DNA of 5,368 bases from Candidatus Dojkabacteria bacterium (lineage in GTDB: Bacteria; Patescibacteriota; Dojkabacteria; SC72), in assembly GCA_011620305.1 (NCBI GenBank), contig WOZL01000080.1, positions 1 through 5,368 on the forward strand. Direction: 5' to 3'. The notes beneath the pieces were generated by a model that was not told where the DNA came from, did not search any database, and worked only from the letters and a program-made list of their open reading frames with translations. Position numbers and translations under genes: made by a program. Below, in pieces: positions 1 through 4,620 of the stretch (positions within the stretch are counted from its first letter, which is position 1; every line of letters starts with the position of its first letter).

Positions 1-648
1 TGCTTGGACTCTTTGATCAATTCTCTCAACATTTTTCTGTCTTTCCTTCTCATCCTTTGTAGGGAGTAGGTGTGCCATATAGTTGATAACTTGCTCGTAT
101 CCTGTCAGTCCATTTATTGGGGAAGGGTTGTCTATTGTGATTTTTTCAGCTAGATATCCTACTGCTACTCTTCGTATTTTAGCTTGAAATCTCTCGTCGT
201 CAAACTCGTAGTCATAGTACTCTTCCCAGTATTCATCATCGTAACAATCTTCATCATCCTCATAGCGATAATAGCCATCATTTATATAAGGTTCTCCTTC
301 ATAGGGATCTTCGTCGTCAATATCTTCCTCCTCATCTTCGTAGATATGTGTGTCAAAATCAATGTTAGAAATATCTTCCTCTGTTATTAATCCATTTTCT
401 AAATCCTTCTTCATAAGTGCAACCTGTATCCTTATTCCTGCCCTTACAAAATCTAAATCGAAGGTATCATCTAGGTGTTTACCTGTTTCAAACATTATTA
501 GCTGATCTAATCCAGACAAACCATTTTTAGGAGAAAGATTATCGTCTGTAATGATATTAGAAAATACTAAAGGGGAGACGTCATTAACGAATGTCAAAAT
601 CAATTCTTCTTTATAGTCATTGTCATTCTCGAGATTCGAGTACTCCAT
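1..648 (-). CDS. Acidic protein of unknown function with duplicated NGL-G motif, 5' part only
   Basis: I do not recognise this protein. The reading frame is open for 216 codons from an ATG at 648 to the left edge, so the C terminus is missing. An in-frame TAA at 663-661 and the absence of another start between fix the start at 648. Two regions resemble each other: residues 36-51 and 173-188 share 10 of 16 positions, built around D-N-x-S-P-x-N-G-L-x-G-x-x-Q-x-I, each preceded by a predicted helix. Between them, about residues 97-152 are extremely rich in Asp, Glu and Tyr and probably disordered. There is no signal peptide or membrane segment in the visible part, so a cytoplasmic location is likely. 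It has its own promoter, divergent from the nitroreductase remnant. The consistent frame, repeated motif and well-placed promoter make it a real gene; its function cannot be inferred. Confidence 0.85.
   Translation of the reverse strand, partial: MEYSNLENDNDYKEELILTFVNDVSPLVFSNIITDDNLSPKNGLSGLDQLIMFETGKHLDDTFDLDFVRAGIRIQVALMKKDLENGLITEEDISNIDFDTHIYEDEEEDIDDEDPYEGEPYINDGYYRYEDDEDCYDDEYWEEYYDYEFDDERFQAKIRRVAVGYLAEKITIDNPSPINGLTGYEQVINYMAHLLPTKDEKERQKNVERIDQRVQA
193..360 (-). other. Acidic, Tyr-rich low-complexity linker in the unknown protein
   Basis: Residues about 97-152 of the left-edge protein are mostly Asp, Glu and Tyr, with hardly any basic residues. The two NGL-G motif units lie on either side. 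Such composition suggests a disordered spacer or a cation- or protein-binding stretch. The opposite strand of GA-rich acidic codons reads as Ile, Val and Phe, which creates a spurious hydrophobic reading frame here. Confidence 0.7.
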
Positions 649-676
649 GTCTTCTATACTTTAACTGGATGTAGGG

Positions 677-705
677 ATTCTAGCACATTTGTTTTTTACT
701 TTCCA
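677..705 (-). promoter_or_regulatory. Predicted sigma-70-type promoter for the left-edge unknown gene
   Basis: Read on the minus strand, TGGAAA (705-700, four of six consensus matches) lies 17 bp upstream of TAGAAT (682-677, five of six), and TG precedes the -10 box as in extended -10 promoters. Transcription would start around 670, giving a leader of about 20 nt before the ATG at 648. This is sequence pattern only. Confidence 0.5.
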
Positions 706-713
706 TATGTCGG

Positions 714-736
714 TCTTGTAATATGACTGGACAAGA
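714..736. repeat. Inverted repeat over the -35 box, possible operator
   Basis: TCTTGT (714-719) and ACAAGA (731-736) are exact 6-bp inverted arms separated by 11 bp. The right arm overlaps the -35 box at 728-733 and the whole element sits between two divergent promoters. That position suits a repressor or activator site, but arms this short can occur by chance. Confidence 0.25.
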
Positions 737-756
737 GAAAATTTTATGTATAGAAT
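728..756 (+). promoter_or_regulatory. Predicted sigma-70-type promoter for the nitroreductase remnant
   Basis: TGGACA (728-733, five of six matches) and TAGAAT (751-756, five of six) are separated by exactly 17 bp. Transcription would start near 763, about 34 nt before the ATG at 797. This is the best-looking promoter in the window although the gene it serves is broken, which suggests the damage is recent. It lies back to back with the minus-strand promoter at 677-705. Confidence 0.6.
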
Positions 757-779
757 ACTTAGTGCTTTAATTTAGAACA

Positions 780-794
780 CGCTATAGGTTAGCG
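780..794 (+). promoter_or_regulatory. Small hairpin just upstream of the nitroreductase start
   Basis: CGCTA (780-784) and TAGCG (790-794) can pair around the loop TAGGT, ending two bases before the ATG at 797. In RNA this would cover the place where a ribosome binding site should be. No clear Shine-Dalgarno sequence is visible, only a weak GCGGA. The stem is just 5 bp, so any regulatory effect is speculative. Confidence 0.25.
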
Positions 795-796
795 GA

Positions 797-1151
797 ATGA
801 ATGAAATATTCAAGAAAAGAAGAAGCATCCGACAATTCACAAATAAGAAAGTTACTAAAGAACAAATACACTCTATTCTATGTTCTGCTATGGTTAGTCC
901 CTCTGGTAATCATGTTAATCCGTGGGAATTTGTCGTAGTAAGAGAGAAAGAGAAATTATCCAAGTTAGGAGGTTGTGGTAAATGGCAAAGTTTTGTCAAA
1001 GATTGTAATGTTGCAATTGTTATCCTAGGAAAAGAATCTCTAGGAGTATAGGGTTGTAAGTATTATGGCAATAGGTTATCCTGCAAGAGAGCTACCACCA
1101 CATAATGAAAAGGAATATGATGAAAGTAAGGTTCATGAGAATCTGTTTTAG
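797..1151 (+). pseudogene. Nitroreductase-family (FMN) gene remnant, internal deletion with frameshift
   Basis: The first frame gives 84 residues with the family's N-terminal hallmarks: RRSIRQF at 8-14, which contacts FMN phosphate and ribityl, and a P-S-G-N-x-x-N-P-W-E-F core at 35-45, followed by the strand C-N-V-A-I-V-I-L. It then reads L-G-V and a TAG at 1049-1051. From 1044 the +1 frame supplies the normal C-terminal end of the same family: E-Y-R-V-V-S-I, then the conserved G-Y-P-A, and a short acidic tail ending K-V-H-E-N-L-F before TAG at 1149-1151. Intact members have about 165-200 residues; here roughly 50-60 central residues are absent, including the region that normally carries the G-L-G-x-x-W segment and part of the FMN site. 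Intact relatives reduce nitro compounds, quinones or flavins with NAD(P)H. No functional enzyme can be made from this copy. The homology call rests on motifs and is firm; the deletion size is an estimate. Confidence 0.85.
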
Positions 1152-1187
1152 TACTATATATTATACCTTAAAAACGTCTTGTTCACA

Positions 1188-1202
1188 ATATTGACTCAAT
1201 AT
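1188..1202. promoter_or_regulatory. Perfect 15-bp palindrome overlapping the -35 box, likely operator
   Basis: ATATTGA and TCAATAT are exact 7-bp inverted arms around a single central C. The palindrome contains the -35 hexamer (1191-1196) of the predicted exporter promoter, so a bound dimeric regulator would block RNA polymerase. Symmetry and placement fit a small winged-helix or helix-turn-helix repressor site. No regulator gene is present in the window, so the protein that would bind is unknown. Confidence 0.45.
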
Positions 1203-1220
1203 CGCCTTTTTTGCTAATAT
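1191..1220 (+). promoter_or_regulatory. Predicted promoter for the ABC exporter gene
   Basis: TTGACT (1191-1196, five of six matches) is followed after 18 bp by TAATAT (1215-1220, four of six), preceded by TG at 1212-1213 as in extended -10 promoters. The start point would be near 1227, leaving a leader of about 22 nt. The only ribosome-binding candidate in it is the weak TAAGAAA before the ATG at 1249. Confidence 0.5.
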
Positions 1221-1248
1221 ACCTAGATTAATATGTAAGAAAATTTAG

Positions 1249-3063
1249 ATGAAAGAGAAAAAAGACGTATCTTTTAAAGAATATATCAAGATAGCCTTCT
1301 GGAGCCTTAAAGTTATATGGCAGATATCTCCATCCCTTATGATAATCTCTCTCTTCACAGAAATCCTCATAAATTTGAGATCTCTTGTTAATGTCTATAT
1401 AACAGCGAGATTAATAGATGAACTAATAAGAATGGCAACTACAGAGGGTACAGAGGTTAACGAACTCATCCCATTCCTCATCATATTGTTGTTAGTAAAT
1501 CTTGCATTCTCTGCTTTGGAGGAATTAAGACATTATTCAATGAGAGTTCTTAGAACTACCTCTAGATCATATTTACAAAAGTTGGCATATGAACAATGTA
1601 ATTTCTTAGGACCACAAACCCTAGAGCTTCCAGAAGTAGCTAACAGTCGCCAGAAGATGGTAGATTGGATAAACTTCATAACTGAAATAAGTACTAATGT
1701 TGTTAGAATAATCTCCTCATTCATCCAAGCATTGGTTGCTGGATTAATACTTCTCAGCCAAGTTCCTCTAATTGTTCCTCTTATCTTAGCTATGTCTGTT
1801 ATCTATTTCTTCCAGAGAAAGTACTACTTTAAGAAGGATTTTGAATGGCAGACTAATGATGAACACCTTATGAAGAGAAGAAAAAGCTATTGGACATCAT
1901 CGATGCTTACAGATACTGGAGATATTGGGGAGATATCCATAACGGGAGCTTTCAAGTATTTAGATAATATCTTTAACAAATTCTTTAATTACTACAATGA
2001 GGGTTATGCCAAGATAATGAGAGATTCTTCTTTGAGTAGTTTCCTTCTTTCAATCTTAAGTAATGTAATAATTCTCTTTGGTTACCTACAGGTATTTGCA
2101 CAACTTCTTTTAGAGAAGATATCTATTGGAGATACAACCTTCTTTATGAGCTCCATAAACAACTTCTATGACGGTATTCAGTCTTTCTTTGCAGAGACTG
2201 TTGCCTTTAGAGATTTTGTTATGAAGGTAAGAGAGGTATATAACTTCTTTGAACTAAAGCCTGTTGTTGAAGATGGGGACATAAAGCTTCCAAGACTGGA
2301 TGAAGCTCCAGAAATAGAGGTTAAGAATATCTCTTTCCATTATCCCAATAGTAAGAGGAAAATTTTTGACAATTTTTCACTAAAAATTAAGAAGGGAGAA
2401 AAGATTGCAATTGTTGGGGCAAATGGAGCAGGAAAGTCCACATTGGTTAAATTGCTCTCTAGGATATATGATCCGCAGGAAGGGGAGATATTAGTTAATG
2501 GGATTAATCTCAAAGATATTAAGCTAAATGATTGGTATAAGAATTTAGGAGTATTGTTTCAGGAATATAACTTCTATGGACAGCTTACTGTTGAAGAGAA
2601 TATTTATTTAGGTAAGTCTGTTAAGAAGATGGATAGGGAGAAAATGATAGAGGCCTCTAAAAATGCTGATGCTCACGAGTTTATACAGAAGTATGACAAC
2701 GGGTATAAGACAATCATGAGTGAAAGGTTTGAGGGAGGGATAAGACCAAGTAATGGTCAGAGGCAGAAGATTGCAATTGCAAGGTTCTTCTACAGGAATG
2801 CTCCAGTAGCAATCTTTGATGAACCTACTTCAGCAATAGATGCGGAGTCAGAGTATAGGATATTTAATAGAATATATGATTTTTTCAAGGATAAGACAGT
2901 AGTAATTATCTCTCACAGATTCTCCACCGTAAGAAATGCAGACAGGATAATTGTCCTAGATGAAGGGAAGATAATAGAAGAGGGGACGCATGAGGAATTG
3001 GTTAAGAAGAAAGGAAAATACTTTAGTGCCTTTACTAAACAAGCAGAGGGCTATGTAATCTAG
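1249..3063 (+). CDS. ABC exporter half-transporter (fused permease and ATPase, MsbA/LanT-like)
   Basis: This 604-residue protein has the full length of a type IV-fold ABC exporter half-transporter: about 340 residues of membrane domain with helices near 23-47, 73-91, 150-190 and 263-290, then an ATPase domain. Nucleotide-binding elements are all visible: aromatic A-loop Tyr365, Walker A GANGAGKST at 390-398, Q-loop Gln438, Walker B ending Asp524 with catalytic Glu525, D-loop SAID at 528-531 and switch His556. The signature loop is P-S-N-G-Q at 500-504 instead of L-S-G-G-Q. The ATPase should therefore work, with an altered composite site. Such proteins dimerise and export lipids, peptides or drugs; the substrate cannot be read from sequence. 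The membrane domain, with its K-R-R-x-S-Y segment before a coupling helix, recalls lantibiotic- and peptide-type exporters, but no precursor peptide or maturation enzyme is nearby. No second half-transporter is present, so a homodimer is likely. It appears to be a single-gene unit with its own promoter and possible operator. Confidence 0.93.
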   Translation: MKEKKDVSFKEYIKIAFWSLKVIWQISPSLMIISLFTEILINLRSLVNVYITARLIDELIRMATTEGTEVNELIPFLIILLLVNLAFSALEELRHYSMRVLRTTSRSYLQKLAYEQCNFLGPQTLELPEVANSRQKMVDWINFITEISTNVVRIISSFIQALVAGLILLSQVPLIVPLILAMSVIYFFQRKYYFKKDFEWQTNDEHLMKRRKSYWTSSMLTDTGDIGEISITGAFKYLDNIFNKFFNYYNEGYAKIMRDSSLSSFLLSILSNVIILFGYLQVFAQLLLEKISIGDTTFFMSSINNFYDGIQSFFAETVAFRDFVMKVREVYNFFELKPVVEDGDIKLPRLDEAPEIEVKNISFHYPNSKRKIFDNFSLKIKKGEKIAIVGANGAGKSTLVKLLSRIYDPQEGEILVNGINLKDIKLNDWYKNLGVLFQEYNFYGQLTVEENIYLGKSVKKMDREKMIEASKNADAHEFIQKYDNGYKTIMSERFEGGIRPSNGQRQKIAIARFFYRNAPVAIFDEPTSAIDAESEYRIFNRIYDFFKDKTVVIISHRFSTVRNADRIIVLDEGKIIEEGTHEELVKKKGKYFSAFTKQAEGYVI

Positions 3064-3081
3064 TATTCTATATCTCTATAC

Positions 3082-3110
3082 TTTACTTTTAAAAATAATA
3101 TAGATACTAT
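3082..3110 (+). promoter_or_regulatory. Weak candidate promoter for the cytochrome b5 gene
   Basis: TTTACT (3082-3087) and TACTAT (3105-3110) each match consensus at four of six positions with 17 bp between them. A better -10 match, TATTAT at 3108-3113, has no suitably spaced -35 box. The 96-bp gap after the exporter stop makes a separate promoter reasonable, but the exact boxes are uncertain. Confidence 0.25.
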
Positions 3111-3139
3111 TATGTTATATATTGCTCCTTTAGTATCTA
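3101..3139. repeat. 9-bp inverted repeat upstream of the cytochrome b5 gene
   Basis: TAGATACTA (3101-3109) and TAGTATCTA (3131-3139) are perfect inverted arms separated by 21 bp, ending 20 bp before the ATG at 3160. Shorter copies of the core, AGTAT at 3062-3066 and ATACT at 3078-3082, lie further upstream. The element could be a leader hairpin or paired half-sites for a regulator. The arms are AT-rich with one G:C pair in each third, so an RNA stem would be only moderately stable. Confidence 0.4.
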
Positions 3140-3159
3140 AATTCAATTAAACTGCCAAT

Positions 3160-3948
3160 ATGAAAAAGAGATTTTTAATATTCCCTTTTTTACTTTTGTT
3201 TTTATTCCTTTCATTTAACTTAGCATATGCTCAAGAAGATACGGAGACTAATGACACACAAACAACAGAGGAAGAAGTAGTTGAATTACCTGTATATACC
3301 AAAGAGGAAGTTGCAGACCATAATGTCCCTCAAGATTGCTGGATGTCATTTGAAGGTGGAGTATATGACCTTTCTGAATATATTCCAGACCATGACAAGT
3401 TTATGGACATAAGGGAATGGTGTGGTAGAGATATAACTGCAGATTTTAAAGATAAAGCTGGAGAAGGAAGAGACCATAGGCCTGGAACTTATGAATTGTT
3501 AGAGAAATACAGAATAGGAAATCTAAAAGGAGATTTTGACTTAGTAGATGCCCAAGTAATTGTAGACGATGTTATCCAGAATACAGAAACAGAAACAGAA
3601 GAGGTCAGAACCTCTGGTGAGTACAACATTCTAATCCCTTTCATTATTACTACAGTATTGTATTGGGGCATGTATATCCTCGCAGACAAGAATGTATTAG
3701 GTCTTAGTATCCTTAAATTTAATGGTTTTTGGAATACAATTCTTCTACTAACACTCTTACTTCCCGCAATGGGTTTTGGAATATTTATGATGATTAGAAC
3801 TAAAAGACCAGAACTCTGGGATATAGATTTTGACTTTATGTATTGGCATGTTGAGCTATCTTTGGTTATGGGCTTTGTAGCAATATATCACTTCATACAG
3901 AGATTTAGTCAATACATAAACCAATTAAAGAAGAATAAATCTGTTTGA
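3160..3948 (+). CDS. Secreted, membrane-anchored cytochrome b5-domain protein
   Basis: This 262-residue protein starts with a signal peptide (K-K-R, a Leu/Phe core, then A-Y-A before Gln25). A Glu/Thr-rich spacer leads to a cytochrome b5 domain at about 45-124: Y-T-K-E-E-V-A-D-H-N, D-C-W, V-Y-D-L-S-E-Y, C-G-R-D-I-T, and Y-R-I-G-N-L at the end. Both axial haem ligands align: His78, where the usual H-P-G-G is H-D-K-F, and His106, eight residues before the conserved Leu-Leu end as in classical b5. Cys60 and Cys88 could form a disulfide outside the cell. After a T-E-T-E-T-E-E linker come three membrane helices near 155-175, 186-212 and 226-247, putting the basic C terminus inside, as the positive-inside rule predicts. 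Helix three contains His230 and His244, spaced like haem ligands of membrane b cytochromes. It probably carries electrons across or at the outer face of the membrane. The ferredoxin gene follows 53 bp downstream. Redox partners are not known. Confidence 0.88.
   Translation: MKKRFLIFPFLLLFLFLSFNLAYAQEDTETNDTQTTEEEVVELPVYTKEEVADHNVPQDCWMSFEGGVYDLSEYIPDHDKFMDIREWCGRDITADFKDKAGEGRDHRPGTYELLEKYRIGNLKGDFDLVDAQVIVDDVIQNTETETEEVRTSGEYNILIPFIITTVLYWGMYILADKNVLGLSILKFNGFWNTILLLTLLLPAMGFGIFMMIRTKRPELWDIDFDFMYWHVELSLVMGFVAIYHFIQRFSQYINQLKKNKSV
3583..3600 (+). repeat. Three tandem copies of ACAGAA in the cytochrome b5 linker
   Basis: The hexamer ACAGAA is repeated exactly three times and encodes the T-E-T-E-T-E stretch joining the haem domain to the first membrane helix. 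Copy-number change would keep the frame and merely lengthen or shorten the linker. Confidence 0.8.
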
Positions 3949-4001
3949 CCAAGTAGAATATATCTGTAAAAATATATTATTAAGTTTAGAACATAATTAA
4001 T

Positions 4002-4208
4002 ATGAAAGTTGCATTAGATAAGGAAAAGTGCACAATATGTTTCTCTTGTGTTGCTATATGTCCCGAAGTTTTTGAAGGAAAAGATGATGGAACAGTAGAT
4101 GTTAAAGATGAATATAAGGGTGTAGATATTACGGACCCTGAATTACAGGAAAAGGTTAGAGAAGCTGCCAATGCTTGTCCATCTGGAGCAATTTCTATAG
4201 AGGAGTAG
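4002..4208 (+). CDS. Single-cluster [4Fe-4S] ferredoxin
   Basis: This 68-residue soluble protein has the standard small-ferredoxin architecture. Cys10, Cys13 and Cys16 (C-x2-C-x2-C) with Cys59, followed by Pro60, should hold one [4Fe-4S] cluster. Cys20, followed by Pro21, is the position that in two-cluster ferredoxins serves the second cluster; with no second C-x2-C-x2-C set it is spare here. The sequence after it, P-E-V-F-E, and the C-terminal A-C-P-S-G-A-I are typical of one-cluster ferredoxins of about 60-70 residues. It is an acidic, cytoplasmic low-potential electron carrier. It lies 53 bp after the cytochrome b5 gene and 1 bp before the HIT gene. A TTGACC at 3945-3950, overlapping the upstream stop, could be a -35 box, but no good -10 box follows, so read-through from the cytochrome gene is equally plausible. 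No clear ribosome binding site precedes the start. Confidence 0.93.
   Translation: MKVALDKEKCTICFSCVAICPEVFEGKDDGTVDVKDEYKGVDITDPELQEKVREAANACPSGAISIEE
4200..4205 (+). promoter_or_regulatory. Ribosome binding site of the HIT gene
   Basis: GAGGAG inside the last codons of the ferredoxin gene sits 4 nt before the HIT start at 4210. It is the only clear Shine-Dalgarno sequence ahead of a start in the window and supports this ATG and translation from a shared mRNA. Confidence 0.7.
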
Positions 4209-4209
4209 T

Positions 4210-4620
4210 ATGGAAGACTGTATATTCTGTAAAATTATTAAAGGTGAAATACCTTCTTACAAAGTTTATGAAGACGACAAAGTATTTGCTTTCTTAGATA
4301 TTAATCCCCTAAGTGAAGGTCATACCCTAGTTCTTTCTAAGGAGCATTATGCTAATGTATTTGATGTCCCAGAAGATATATATGCCCATATGAATAGGGT
4401 TGTAAAGAGGATTGCAGATAAAATTCAGGAAGAATATAAACCTGAGGGGATATTAATAAACCAGAATAATGGGAGAAGAGCAGGACAGGAAATAGATCAT
4501 GTACACATTCATATAAAACCAATCTATGAAGATACTAAGATATTTAGTGAGAGAAATCATAGAAAGAGGTTTGATGATGAGAAAATGAAAAAGATTCAGA
4601 AGGAACTTACTCTTGATTAA
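4210..4620 (+). CDS. HIT-family nucleotide hydrolase/transferase (Hint branch)
   Basis: The 136-residue protein matches the histidine-triad family over its whole length. The active-site triad reads H-V-H-I-H-I-K-P at 97-104, where the second-to-last His is normally the nucleophile that becomes AMP-linked. The N terminus C-I-F-C-K-I (4-9) with K-G-E-I-P is the classic Hint opening; Cys4 and Cys7 together with His residues form the zinc site found in many bacterial members. D-I-N-P-L-S-E-G-H and K-E-H-Y are the conserved ribose and base-pocket segments. Relatives hydrolyse adenosine phosphoramidates and aminoacyl-AMP by-products in the cytoplasm. The C-terminal tail after residue 110 is highly charged and slightly longer than the shortest Hint proteins. 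Its start is one base after the ferredoxin stop, so the two genes form an operon, and its 3' end overlaps the convergent hydrolase gene by 14 bp. Confidence 0.95.
   Translation: MEDCIFCKIIKGEIPSYKVYEDDKVFAFLDINPLSEGHTLVLSKEHYANVFDVPEDIYAHMNRVVKRIADKIQEEYKPEGILINQNNGRRAGQEIDHVHIHIKPIYEDTKIFSERNHRKRFDDEKMKKIQKELTLD

Noticed and set aside
184..390. Plus-strand open frame encoding a very hydrophobic 68-residue peptide
   Set aside because: It is the reverse strand of the acidic linker of the minus-strand gene; GA-rich acidic codons read backwards as Ile, Val and Phe. No ribosome site or promoter supports it.
797..1151. Programmed frameshift joining the two nitroreductase parts
   Set aside because: A frameshift could not restore the missing 50-60 central residues, and no slippery heptamer or downstream structure is visible at the junction.
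1533..1724. Minus-strand open frame inside the exporter gene
   Set aside because: It lies wholly within a strongly conserved ABC membrane domain and has no recognisable motif; a shadow frame.
1249..3063. Exporter as part of a bacteriocin or lantibiotic cluster
   Set aside because: The membrane domain is reminiscent of peptide exporters, but there is no peptidase domain, precursor peptide or modification enzyme in the window.
3062..3090. AGTAT/ATACT hairpin with following T-rich stretch as an intrinsic terminator for the exporter gene
   Set aside because: The stem is only 5 bp with one G:C pair and an 11-nt loop; too weak to call, though its sequence relation to the inverted repeat downstream is noted as a finding.
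3489..3689. Minus-strand open frame inside the cytochrome b5 gene
   Set aside because: It is antisense to the haem domain and linker, is Ser-rich without motifs, and has no start signals.
3986..4171. Minus-strand open frame opposite the ferredoxin gene
   Set aside because: The plus strand here encodes a textbook ferredoxin with all cluster cysteines; the antisense frame shows no family resemblance.
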